A stretch of DNA of 64,000 nucleotides from contig NZ_CALGPY010000009.1 of NCBI RefSeq assembly GCF_937959485.1, positions 1 through 64,000 of the forward strand. Direction: 5' to 3'. The DNA is from an uncultured Campylobacter sp. (GTDB lineage Bacteria > Campylobacterota > Campylobacteria > Campylobacterales > Campylobacteraceae). Shown here piece by piece: positions 28,534 through 36,444 of the stretch. The position numbers and the translations under genes were made by a program. The notes under the pieces are model-generated. The model searched no databases and was not told the origin of the DNA. It was given only the letters and a program-made list of their open reading frames with translations. Every line of letters starts with the position of its first letter. The first letter of the stretch is position 1.

Positions 28534-29409
28534 ATGCAAAATAGCGCATTTAAGACGCTAACGCTCATTGCAAAGAAAAATTTTAAAAAGCTGTTCTTGA
28601 CGTTTAGCCTGGTTTTGGCGGAAAACGGGCTATTTCTCGTCTACCCCGTACTAGCCGGCATCGCCATAAACGCCATCGTAGCGGGCGATACGCTTTTGGC
28701 GCTTAGCTACTCGTGCATGGTGTTCGTGGGCTGAGGGCTAGGCTCGATTAGACGGCGCGTGGATACGCAGGTATTTACTAGGATATACGCGGGGCTTGCC
28801 GTAAGCGTGATAATGAACGAAAAAAGAGCCGCAAAAGACGAAAGCGCCGTAATCGCAAGGGCAAATTTATCTCGCGAATTCGTGGATTTTTTCGAGCAGC
28901 ACTTTCCCGTATTTTTCACCTCGGTTGTTTCGATTTTCGGCTCGGCGATCATGCTTTTATTTATCGAGTTCTACGCGGGTTTGGCAGTTTTGGCCCTGCT
29001 CGCGGTTTTTGGAGTTTTGCTACCCAAATACATCGCCAAAAACGACCGCTTGTATCTAAAGCTAAACAACCAGCTGGAACGCGAAGCAGAACGCATAAGC
29101 GTAGGCGACGAATACACGCTAAATCGCCACTACGACGTACTTTCAAAGCTTCGTATCCGCATTTCAAACAGAGAGGCAATGAGTTTTTTTATCATCGGCG
29201 CGAGTGCGGCGGCGATTTTTAGCTTGGCGATATTTTTACTCTCGAGCAATCATGCAAATGCGGGTCACATCTACTCGGTGCTTACCTATCTCTGGACGTT
29301 TGCGATCAGTCTTGACGACGCGCCGAGGCTAGTGGAAGAGTTTAGCAAGTTAAAAGATATAGGCAAGCGCGTAGATGCCGGACTAGAAGGCGATATAGAT
29401 AAAATTTAA
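28534..29409 (+). pseudogene. ABC-transporter six-TM-domain protein interrupted by in-frame TGA
   Basis: One 291-codon frame from ATG 28534 (AAAGGA site) broken only by TGA at 28732-28734 (codon 67); reading resumes in the same frame through to 29409. The whole resembles an exporter-type ABC transmembrane domain without ATPase: four or more hydrophobic segments (LFLTFSLVLAENGLFLVYPV; FFTSVVSIFGSAIMLLFIEF; LAVLALLAVFGVLL; SFFIIGASAAAIFSLAIFLL) and the helix LVEEFSKLKDIGKRVDAGL. TGG to TGA (Trp to stop, VGWGLGS) is the simplest explanation. The second part (28759-29409) has no ribosome site. Selenocysteine is unlikely here. It may be a recent pseudogene. Confidence 0.75.
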
Positions 29410-29423
29410 GCGCTTTTTTGGGG

Positions 29424-29429
29424 TATAAT
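29424..29429 (+). promoter_or_regulatory. -10 element of the CDF transporter gene
   Basis: TATAAT behind TTTTTTGGGG, 33 bp before the ATG at 29462. The leader would be about 25 nt and contains the GAGG ribosome site. Confidence 0.6.
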
Positions 29430-29461
29430 GTATCTAAAATTTGCCGAAAAACGAGGTCAAA

Positions 29462-30418
29462 ATGCACGAAAATCACGCCCATTGCGCGCATTCGCACGCG
29501 TCAAACAAGGTCGTTTTGAGAAATTCCTTCCTTATGATATCCGCTTTTATGCTCATCGAGGTCGCGGGCGGCTTGGCGACGAACTCGCTCGCCCTGCTCT
29601 CGGACGCCGGGCACATGCTCTCAGACGCTGCGGCGCTCGGGCTTTCGCTGTTTGCGTTTAAATTCGGCGAACGCAAGGGCAATCTGCAAAAGACCTTCGG
29701 CTACAGGCGGATCGAAATTATAGCCGCGACGATAAACGCGCTCGCCCTCGTCGCGATCGCCATTTTGATCGTCATCGAGGCGGCGCGGCGATTCCAAAAT
29801 CCGCCCGAAGTAGCCACCGCTGGCATGCTCGCTATCAGCACGCTGGGTCTTGCCGTAAACATCGTCGTGGCGCTATATATGCTGCGCGGCGGCGACGTGA
29901 GAGAAAACGTCAATATGCGCGGCGCCTATGCGCACGTACTTGGCGACGCTGCGGGCTCGGTGGGCGCAATCACGGCGGCACTGCTGATGATGTGTTTTGG
30001 CTGGGGCTGGGCGGACGCGGCGGCTAGCGTGCTCGTGGCCGCGCTCATCGTAAAAAGCGGCTGGGGCGTGCTAAAAGAGAGCCTAAACATCCTGATGGAG
30101 GGCTCGCCAAAGGGCGTGTGCCTAGACGGGCTCGTCGCGCAGATCAGGGGCGTGGACGGCGTGCTTTCGGTGCACGACCTGCACGTCTGGAGTATCACAA
30201 GCGGCGCAAACGCGCTCACGGCTCACATCGTAGTTAGCGGCGAGCTGAGCGTGCGCGAGGCGGAGCGGATCTTGCGCGAAATATCGCACGAAATGGAGCA
30301 TCTGGGCATCACGCACACGACGCTACAGCTTGAAAGCAGCGAAAACGAATGCGCTGACGAGCTCATCTGCGAAGTAAGATCAAATGGCGCGGGCGGGCAT
30401 TTAGGACATAGTCACTAA
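29462..30418 (+). CDS. Cation diffusion facilitator (CzcD/ZitB-type metal exporter)
   Basis: 318-residue inner-membrane antiporter exporting Zn/Cd/Co-type cations. His-rich start (HENHAHCAHSHAS) and end (GGHLGHSH), six membrane helices, metal-site residues in ALLSDAGHMLSDAAALGLSLFAFK (HxxxD) and in AHVLGDAAGSVGAI, and a cytoplasmic C-terminal domain with VHDLHVWSITSGANALTAHI. I start at ATG 29462: it has a GAGG site and follows the promoter with a sensible leader; the frame is open 7 codons upstream from a TTG without a site. It follows the broken ABC-like gene but has its own promoter. Confidence 0.92.
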   Translation: MHENHAHCAHSHASNKVVLRNSFLMISAFMLIEVAGGLATNSLALLSDAGHMLSDAAALGLSLFAFKFGERKGNLQKTFGYRRIEIIAATINALALVAIAILIVIEAARRFQNPPEVATAGMLAISTLGLAVNIVVALYMLRGGDVRENVNMRGAYAHVLGDAAGSVGAITAALLMMCFGWGWADAAASVLVAALIVKSGWGVLKESLNILMEGSPKGVCLDGLVAQIRGVDGVLSVHDLHVWSITSGANALTAHIVVSGELSVREAERILREISHEMEHLGITHTTLQLESSENECADELICEVRSNGAGGHLGHSH

Positions 30419-30741
30419 AATTTTTGGATTTGGAATTCCGCTCAATTTAGAATTTAGAATTCCGCTCGGTTTGAAATTTAAAATTTGGCTTGAGTTTTAA
30501 ATTTTAAATTTGCCCGCGCCGTGGGAATTTCGGAATTTTAGAATTTCGAGATTTTAAATTTTAAAATTTTAATTGCAAAATTCGCTTTGCAGAATTCTCG
30601 CCGCAAAATTCTTGCTTCGGAATTCCGCCGCTAAATTCTAACCCCAAATTTTAACTGTAAAATCAGAATTCCACACGTTTCAAATACCGCGAGTAAGCAA
30701 AATTTTATCTAAATTTTATAGCGAGGAAAGCAGGAATTTTA
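30419..30741. other. Non-coding, simple-sequence AAATTT/GAATTCC-rich region
   Basis: No gene. The DNA is a patchwork of AAATTT, AAAATTTT and GGAATTCCGC words; TTTAGAATTCCGCTC-like units recur at about 30430 and 30465, and GAATTC recurs four or more times. Looks like degenerate short-repeat expansion. Confidence 0.5.
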
Positions 30742-30747
30742 TATAAT
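30742..30747 (+). promoter_or_regulatory. -10 element of the 30773 membrane gene
   Basis: TATAAT at the expected distance, 26 bp before GTG 30773, followed by the ribosome site AAGGAG at 30760-30765. Confidence 0.5.
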
Positions 30748-30772
30748 CCGGGAAATCTAAAGGAGATGGCTC

Positions 30773-31327
30773 GTGAACCAAGACAAAAGCCCCATACGGA
30801 TAATTTTCATCTCGCTTTTGATCTCTTATGCAAGCTTCGGCGTCGCAGGATTTATGCTTTTTACTATTTTAAACGAGCTTGGGATCGAAATCGATTTTGT
30901 CTCCGCCCCACGCTCGCCTATTTTTGCCTATTTTCTCACGTTTGCGCAAAAGCTCTTGCCTGCTTTTTTATTCGGCGGGTATTTCGCATTTAGGATGATT
31001 AGATACAAAATTCTGGGCATAGATTGCAAGCTGGATTTTATGTTTCTCATAACATTTTGCGCCTGTTTTGCGTCAATGATCGTGATAGGCTCTTTGTGCT
31101 TGCTATTTGGATTCTTGCTTTTACGGTACGAGCTTTACTTTTTCGGCGGCGCATTTTTATTGTCTGTGTGCCTAACATACGCGCTATTTAAACGCTCTGG
31201 TTTTATGCTAAGCGGGCTTTTGAAAAATCTAGGCGCGAGCTTTAATGTAGATTTTAAGCTCCGCGTCATCGTAACGATACTGCTCGCGCTCATAGCCTGC
31301 TTCATGCTTTATTGCAAGCTCGCATAA
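30773..31327 (+). CDS. Hypothetical multi-span membrane protein (paralogue of 32097-32663)
   Basis: 184 residues, mostly hydrophobic, about five predicted membrane segments. Start GTG at 30773 with an AAGGAG site 7 bp upstream. A short loop in the middle reads KILGIDCKLDFMFLI; the protein at 32097 has RILGIDCKLNFIFFI at the equivalent place, and both have two helices before and two or three after it, so the two are paralogues. No catalytic motif. Function unknown; lower GC than the flanking housekeeping genes. Confidence 0.75.
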   Translation: MNQDKSPIRIIFISLLISYASFGVAGFMLFTILNELGIEIDFVSAPRSPIFAYFLTFAQKLLPAFLFGGYFAFRMIRYKILGIDCKLDFMFLITFCACFASMIVIGSLCLLFGFLLLRYELYFFGGAFLLSVCLTYALFKRSGFMLSGLLKNLGASFNVDFKLRVIVTILLALIACFMLYCKLA

Positions 31328-31650
31328 AAGTAGCAGTGCAAATTGCGTCTACACCCGGCGCGATTCGCGCCGCTAAATTTTAAAATTCCGCGCCGTAAAT
31401 TGAGCTGCAAATCGAGCCGTAAATTTAAACTACGCTCAAAATTTTGGCTAAATTTAACTCATTAAATTTTCCTGCCGCTTTGAGCCGATTAAAAGCAAAT
31501 TTGACGTATAATCTCGCGAAATTCCAGGGAGCCAAGGTGCGCAAAAACATAAAATACCTAATTTACAAGCTCTTTTTGGGTAACGTCTTTTCGTCAAAAT
31601 TTAAATCTATGCATTATAATTGCAGGAATTAAAAAGGACGGCAATCGGTT
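31328..31650. other. Non-coding region with a promoter for the next gene
   Basis: 323 bp. The first half holds AAATTTT/GTAAATT words and GC-rich joins; an open frame at 31444-31632 has no ribosome site and a composition like the surrounding filler, so I do not call it. A TATAAT at 31615-31620 precedes the gene at 31651. Confidence 0.45.
31615..31620 (+). promoter_or_regulatory. -10 element of the 31651 gene
   Basis: Perfect TATAAT in the context GCATTATAATTGC, 30 bp before ATG 31651. The AAAGGA ribosome site is about 12 bp from the ATG, longer than usual. Confidence 0.45.
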
Positions 31651-32034
31651 ATGAAAAGAGATATATTAATCGCGATTTTAGGCTTACTTTGCGCCTTTAT
31701 AGATATTAATTACATAGGTTTTCTTATCGCATTAAATTTGATAGTAGTCTTGGTTTGCGCCGCTTTTCCTTTTATGAAAAAGAACTATATATTTTTTCTA
31801 CTGCTTGTCGTAAATTTAGCTTTGTATTTGAATAATATCTACACCCCTTTTGAAAAGCCAGAGCTTTGGACTTATAGCATACCTGCGCTGGCAAATGCCA
31901 CATATGTGCTAGTCGCTTTAGTTTATGCTTCGGGATTTGTCGCTTTTGTCCCGCTTGCGGCATATATCTATTTTTTATATTCGCTCTGCGTCGTTGCCTG
32001 CAGCATACGTGAAAAATTTCAAAGCTTACGCTAA
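31651..32034 (+). CDS. Hypothetical membrane protein
   Basis: 127 residues with about four hydrophobic helices (ILIAILGLLCAFIDINYIGF; ALNLIVVLVCAAFPF; YIFFLLLVVNLALYLNNIY; and a long C-terminal one) and a basic tail REKFQSLR. No family recognised. It sits between two paralogous membrane proteins and has its own -10, so it may belong to the same functional group. The weak ribosome-site spacing lowers confidence in the exact start. Confidence 0.65.
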   Translation: MKRDILIAILGLLCAFIDINYIGFLIALNLIVVLVCAAFPFMKKNYIFFLLLVVNLALYLNNIYTPFEKPELWTYSIPALANATYVLVALVYASGFVAFVPLAAYIYFLYSLCVVACSIREKFQSLR

Positions 32035-32066
32035 ATTTGCGATCAAAATTTTAAGCTGCTATTGCG

Positions 32067-32072
32067 TATAAT
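32067..32072 (+). promoter_or_regulatory. -10 element of the 32097 gene
   Basis: TATAAT 24 bp before ATG 32097, with TTGCG immediately upstream and an AAGGA ribosome site downstream. Confidence 0.5.
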
Positions 32073-32096
32073 TTCGCAGAATTTTAAGGATTGCGT

Positions 32097-32663
32097 ATGA
32101 AAATATATTTTTATAAATTACTTCTAGGCATCTTACTGACGGGCGTATTCTCGTTCTCGCTCGGCTTTACTTTATCGCACGTGGGCATCATATTAAATGC
32201 GGTTTTTGGCGCATCGCTATTGCCTTACGCTCCTTTTAAAGCCGAGCTCGCAAAAGCTATCTTAACGATAATCTCCGCATTTTATATCGCAAATAAAATT
32301 ATTAATTTTCGCATTTTAGGCATTGATTGCAAGCTAAATTTTATATTTTTTATCGCCTTTTCGACGATAGGCGTGATTATCGTTAGTCTGCTATCTTTAT
32401 TTATGATCGTCGGCATAATGATATTAAATAAATCAGAAATTGCATTTGCGGCGATGTGCCTATCCCTCGGACCGATTTGGACCGCTTGGCTATTTCATAT
32501 CAGCGGATACAAGCTCGGAGCTTTCTTGCAAAATTGCAGCCCAACGACAAAATCTACGGCAAGAAAATATAACATAGACAAGGCGCTATTGGTCGTCATA
32601 ATAATAGTAGCGCTGCTGATCCTCATACCGATAATAGCGAAGCTTTTGCAATTTTCATTTTAA
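32097..32663 (+). CDS. Hypothetical multi-span membrane protein (paralogue of 30773-31327)
   Basis: 188 residues, five predicted membrane segments, and the shared central sequence RILGIDCKLNFIFFI. ATG 32097 is preferred to the TTG two codons earlier because an AAGGA site lies 6 bp before it. AT-rich compared with ribD. Its stop overlaps the convergent ribD stop by 9 bp (32655-32663). No function can be inferred. Confidence 0.75.
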   Translation: MKIYFYKLLLGILLTGVFSFSLGFTLSHVGIILNAVFGASLLPYAPFKAELAKAILTIISAFYIANKIINFRILGIDCKLNFIFFIAFSTIGVIIVSLLSLFMIVGIMILNKSEIAFAAMCLSLGPIWTAWLFHISGYKLGAFLQNCSPTTKSTARKYNIDKALLVVIIIVALLILIPIIAKLLQFSF

Positions 32664-33812
32664 AATTTTAAACCAGCCGTAAAATTCGTTCGCTTCTAGG
32701 TGCGGATCGCTCGCGCGGGAGATAAAAAGCGGCTGTAGCGCGGCATTTGCTCTAAAATTTCCCCCGTCCCTCATCTGCGCGCTGTAAAAAATAAGCGCGT
32801 GGCTTGCAAACTGCGCGAACTCGTCAAATGAACTCGCCCCCGCCTCTATCATCGTGACTTTCGCGCCCGCGGGCAGCGACTGCGAGACCTCCACCTTGCG
32901 AGCCGCGACGCTAAAAAGCGGAATGCTCACATCAAAATCCGAAAGTGCGCGGCGCGAACGAATCCAAACGTCGGGTGCGTGCGGCTTTAGGTTTTGCGGC
33001 GCAACGCGCGCGTCTAGCGCCGACATGTCGGCTCTGCCTGCCGAAGCGCTAATTTCGTCAAATTTAGCCGCACGCACGTCCAGCGTCGGCCTATCGGCGC
33101 GCACGGTCTGCCCGCCCACGCCTACGTAGTCGCATACGCTGCGCAGCTCGTGCACGAATGCGCGCTGCTTCTCGCTGCCGATCCGCCCATGTACCGCGCC
33201 GTTTAGCGTGGCGTTGATTTTGATGAAGCAAAAGCCGCTCTCGCGCGCCAAATAAAACGGCTCCGCAAGCTCCGCCGCCGCGGCAGAGCAGACGTCAAAT
33301 TTCACCTCTATGCCACCGCGGCGTAAAATTTCCGCGCCGCCCGCAGCCTGCGCGTTCGTATCGCGCGCGCCGATTATCACGCGCGATAGCCCGAGCTGTG
33401 CCAAAAGCTCGGCGCAAGACGGGGTCTTGCCGCGATGTGCGCAGGGCTCAAGCGTGACATAGGCGCAAGCGCCGCGCAAAAGCCCGCCGTGGCGGTTTAA
33501 GATAAAATCGTAGGTAAAGCTCGGCTGCAAAAGCGCGCTTTTTAGGGCTTCTAGGTTTTGAAATTTAACGCCGAATTTGCGGGCGTATTCGCAAGCGAAA
33601 TCCTGCGCGAAATTTGCATCCAGATCGCACAGCGCGGCAAAAACGGCGTTTGCCTCGGCGTGTAAAAAGCCCACCTTTTTGTGCGCGCCTATGCCTAGAA
33701 CTCTGCCGCCCTTATCTAAAAGTACGCAGCCCACAGCGGGGTTGGGCAGCGTCAGAGCCTGATAGCGCCACGCAGCCCGTAGCGCCAAATCCATGTAAAA
33801 TTCGTCGTTCAT
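32655..33812 (-). CDS. ribD: Riboflavin biosynthesis protein RibD (deaminase/reductase)
   Basis: Bifunctional enzyme for the second and third steps of riboflavin synthesis. N-terminal zinc deaminase: MNDEFYMDLALRAAWRYQ, PNPAVGCVLL, HAEANAV (catalytic His/Glu) and TLEPCAHRGKTPSC zinc ligands. C-terminal reductase part starts at FIKINATLNGAVHG, then GGQTVRADRPTLDVR. I chose ATG 33812, which matches the family N-terminus; the frame is open 11 codons further. There is a variable-looking A/S/D-rich stretch near residues 275-290. Reading length 385, slightly longer than E. coli RibD. Confidence 0.92.
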   Translation of the reverse strand: MNDEFYMDLALRAAWRYQALTLPNPAVGCVLLDKGGRVLGIGAHKKVGFLHAEANAVFAALCDLDANFAQDFACEYARKFGVKFQNLEALKSALLQPSFTYDFILNRHGGLLRGACAYVTLEPCAHRGKTPSCAELLAQLGLSRVIIGARDTNAQAAGGAEILRRGGIEVKFDVCSAAAAELAEPFYLARESGFCFIKINATLNGAVHGRIGSEKQRAFVHELRSVCDYVGVGGQTVRADRPTLDVRAAKFDEISASAGRADMSALDARVAPQNLKPHAPDVWIRSRRALSDFDVSIPLFSVAARKVEVSQSLPAGAKVTMIEAGASSFDEFAQFASHALIFYSAQMRDGGNFRANAALQPLFISRASDPHLEANEFYGWFKILK

Positions 33813-34303
33813 ACAAAATCCAAAATTTAAATTGTCCCGCTCCACCGCGATTGTTTAGCCGATTTGCGACGAGCGAGCAACCTCGTCTGTTCACAACAGA
33901 TTGCACCTCGGCGCAAACCGACTCGCCCACCTGCGCTCGCCCGTGCCGTACCGATTCGCCGACTCACGTTCCAAATACATTTGCTGCTACAAGCCTCGCT
34001 TTAAGCGCCAAATAAATTTATCGGAACTTGCAAGCCGCGCGCCGTATGTGTGGAGCAAGATTCCGCGCGGGAACAAAACTGCGAAATCTTACCACAGGTT
34101 TTAGAATTTTATCCTAAATCGTAAATTTTGCAGCGTCCGTTTCGCGCGCCAAAATTTTCGCCTATCGTGTAAATGAGTGCATCGATAGCGCGCGTAAACG
34201 CTAATTTTACGAAGTAAAATTTTAATGGAGCGCTAGGGTAAAACAACGAGCGGGCGCGAATATGAAATTTCAAAAGGCGCGGCTTGATTTCAGCTCAAAT
34301 TCA
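33813..34303. other. Non-coding region between ribD and the poly-G promoter
   Basis: About 490 bp with no supported gene; several overlapping frames here lack ribosome sites. Contains a short perfect AT-rich dyad, AATTTTAC-GAA-GTAAAATT, at 34203-34221. No tRNA-like structure seen. Ends at the nine-G tract. Confidence 0.45.
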
Positions 34304-34312
34304 GGGGGGGGG
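34304..34312 (+). repeat. Poly-G tract (9 G), possible phase-variation site
   Basis: Nine consecutive G residues, the only such tract in the window, directly followed by TAGAAT and lying 33 bp before the start of the small membrane gene at 34346. G tracts of this length are the classic slipping sequences of Campylobacter. Confidence 0.75.
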
Positions 34313-34318
34313 TAGAAT
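34313..34318 (+). promoter_or_regulatory. -10-like element TAGAAT abutting the poly-G tract
   Basis: TAGAAT immediately after the G tract and 27 bp before ATG 34346. TTGATT at 34284-34289 could act as a -35, but the 23-bp spacer is longer than ideal. A change in the tract length would alter this spacing. Confidence 0.45.
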
Positions 34319-34345
34319 TACACGAATCTTCTTCAAAGGATTAAA

Positions 34346-34600
34346 ATGTCTGAACAACCGACCGTTCAACCCCAATCAAACGTGCTTGGGATACTCTCCA
34401 TAGTCTTCGCGATTTTAGGGATCTTTTTCCTAGGGATCGTTTTTGTTCCACTTGCGTTTTTATGCGCGATCGCCGCAACCTATCAAGCCGTCAAAAAGCA
34501 AGCCTCGCTCGTAATAGCGATATTAGCGTGGATCCTTACGATCGTGGGGCTCATGACCTCGCCCGTGCTGCTAGCCACAATCGGCATCTCCGCTTCGTAG
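34346..34600 (+). CDS. Small two-span membrane protein (DUF4190-like)
   Basis: 84 residues: a polar start (SEQPTVQPQSN), then NVLGILSIVFAILGIFFLGIVFVPLAFL and a second hydrophobic pair ASLVIAILAWILTIVGLMTSPVLL. The layout, with a Q/P-rich head followed by LGI.S.VFAILG, resembles the DUF4190 family of small membrane proteins with unknown role. ATG 34346 has an AAAGGA site. Expression may be switched by the nine-G tract just upstream. Confidence 0.75.
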   Translation: MSEQPTVQPQSNVLGILSIVFAILGIFFLGIVFVPLAFLCAIAATYQAVKKQASLVIAILAWILTIVGLMTSPVLLATIGISAS

Positions 34601-35631
34601 CCGCAAATACCCGCGCCGCTTGGCGAAATTTTAATTATCTGATGGACGGCGCGCGAACCTCCGCCCACAGAGTTTTAAAACGTAAATTTATGGGCGGATT
34701 TAGCCCCTTGAAATTCTGCGGGCAAAATTTTAAGGCGAAATTTGACACAGGAATTTTGTATCAAAAATTTACTGGCGGAATTTCAACGTGGAATTTTACC
34801 GCGCCTAAAAGAGCGCGTAAATTTTAAATTTAGCCGCTTTCGAGCGCGACGTAAAATTCTAAAGCAACGCGCAAGCGTCACGCAAAACTTACCTTTTAAC
34901 GGTGCGGTGTGAAATTCCAAAACGGCACGCGCGGCATGGGAATTAAAAATTTGCGCAGCAGCAATCGCCGCGAAGCTTGCTTTTTAGCGGTACGATCTGA
35001 AATTTCAAAGCGCCGCCCAGTGGCGTAAAAATTATCTTTTGTCGGCGCGATCTGAAATTTCAAAACAAACAAGCGGCGCCGGAATTTTAAAATTTTGCAC
35101 CGAGCGCCGCGAGAGATCAAAAGCAACCGAGAGCGGCAAATTTTTAAAAAATCCAAAATTTAACATGCTCGCGTGCCCATGCGACGCAACAAGGCGGTGC
35201 TGCGGGCACGTCCGCGCGAGAGGCTCATATTTATCGAAATTATCGCTCTGCCCGCAGCACGCGCGCTCGTATCACATGCCGATAATCGCGGGCGCAAACT
35301 CCGCCGAAAGCTTGGCGAAACGGCGTTTCGCCGCGGTGCGCATGCGAACAATTGCAACGCGGAAATGCTTTCGTGCGATACGATCAAGCTCAATGCGAAA
35401 GACTTGCACGCGGCATGTGTTTTTGAAAGCCGCACCGAATATTGCGCGCCAAATTAAAAAGTGAGGCAAGATGCCACGAGCCGTGCATCGCTTGCGATAG
35501 GAGCGATACTTAAAGCATGCAAGTAAAACAAATTCAAATTAGCCTCGCCGCTTTAGCTTGAAATTTAAGTCTACGCTTCTCAAACACCACACCCCAAAGC
35601 CCCACATACAAAATTTTAAAAATCTCCGCCG
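34601..35631. other. 1-kb non-coding region with degenerate dispersed repeats
   Basis: No gene supported: several frames of 85-140 codons overlap each other on both strands, none with a ribosome site or recognisable protein. A unit of the type TTTT-xx-CGGTxCGATCTGAAATTTCAAA recurs at about 34893, 34980 and 35036. AAATTT/AAATTCC words are frequent up to about 35165. The GC-rich part from 35165 to 35450 has balanced frames on both strands, which is a sign of composition rather than coding. Confidence 0.5.
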
Positions 35632-36051
35632 CTACCACTGCACGTAGGTTCGCGCCTTTTTGATCTCATCGAGTCGCACGCTCACCTCGCCGCCGTCCGT
35701 GCGCAGCCTAAGCACGCCGCCTTCGCAGCCAAGCACCTCGCCGCTTAGCTTCTGCCCGTCCGTGCGGCTTAGGCGCACGAGCTCGCCCACGGAGTTTGCG
35801 AAATGCTGCGGCTTGCTTAGCTTGCGCTCAAGCCCGGGCGAGCCGACCTCCAGCGTCCACTCGCCCTCAAGCGGCGGCTCCACGTCGAAAATCGGCGAAA
35901 GCAGCCGCGATAGCCGCTCACAGTCGTCCAGGCCCACGCCGCCTGCTTTCGTGATGCTGATGCGATAGATCGTTCTGCCGTTTTCGCTCACCGTCTCCAC
36001 GTCGTAAAGCTGCACGCCGCACTCACGCGCTAAAGCCTCTAAATCAACCAT
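35632..36051 (-). CDS. rimP: Ribosome maturation factor RimP
   Basis: 139-residue 30S assembly factor. Seen: N-terminal domain with GVQLYDVETVSENGRTIYRI and the DDCERLSRLLSPIFD helix, LEVGSPGLERKLSKPQHF near 87-104 (the family's VSSPGLDRPL segment), then a C-terminal SH3-like part. It overlaps rbfA by 8 bp. Last gene of the rbfA-rimP unit. Confidence 0.94.
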   Translation of the reverse strand: MVDLEALARECGVQLYDVETVSENGRTIYRISITKAGGVGLDDCERLSRLLSPIFDVEPPLEGEWTLEVGSPGLERKLSKPQHFANSVGELVRLSRTDGQKLSGEVLGCEGGVLRLRTDGGEVSVRLDEIKKARTYVQW

Positions 36052-36409
36052 TTTTGCGCAGCTCCTCCTCTATTTTGTCAAAAAGATCGTCCATTTTGTT
36101 TTGATACTCCAAGCGGTCGTCGAATTTGAAGTGAAATGCGGGGCAGCGGTACCAGCCCTCCGCCTCGGCGCAGAAGTTTTGCAAATATCTCGCCACGCGG
36201 CCGAGCTTTTCGAGCACGAATTCCTGCTCGCGCTCGTCGAAGGCGTTTTTATCCAGATACACAAACGCGTCGTAGCGCCCGCGCTTGCACTCCACGTCGG
36301 TGACGCACAGCCCGCGCAAAAGCTCATCCTCAAGGCTCGCGAGCGCTCCGGGGATGAGCTGTTTTAGCACGCTTTGCGTGCGCAGTCTTCTGAGTTCGGT
36401 CGGATTCAT
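36044..36409 (-). CDS. rbfA: 30S ribosome-binding factor RbfA
   Basis: 121-residue KH-like cold-shock assembly factor. Seen: N-terminal ELRRLRTQSVLKQLIPGALASLEDELLRGLCVTDVECKRGRYDAFVYLD and the C-terminal FHFKFDDRLEYQNKMDDLFDKIEEEL, matching the family's P...F..D......I..LL. An ATG with GAGGTAAAG upstream. In C. jejuni it directly follows infB; here 1.14 kb separate them, and a new TATAAT stands in front of rbfA. Confidence 0.92.
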   Translation of the reverse strand: MNPTELRRLRTQSVLKQLIPGALASLEDELLRGLCVTDVECKRGRYDAFVYLDKNAFDEREQEFVLEKLGRVARYLQNFCAEAEGWYRCPAFHFKFDDRLEYQNKMDDLFDKIEEELRKNG

Positions 36410-36438
36410 CTTTACCTCGCTATCTTAAATCGCCGCAG

Positions 36439-36444
36439 ATTATA
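36439..36444 (-). promoter_or_regulatory. -10 element of rbfA-rimP
   Basis: TATAAT on the minus strand, 30 bp before the rbfA ATG, just inside the edge of the long gene-free region. It may replace read-through from infB. Confidence 0.5.

Noticed and set aside
28732..28734. Selenocysteine codon in the ABC-like gene
   Set aside because: The residue falls in a membrane helix region with no redox role in the family and no convincing SECIS-like hairpin follows. Nonsense mutation is simpler.
35039..35464. 141-codon frame in the rimP-proximal spacer
   Set aside because: Several overlapping frames on both strands of similar length, no start signal, composition of GC-rich spacer.
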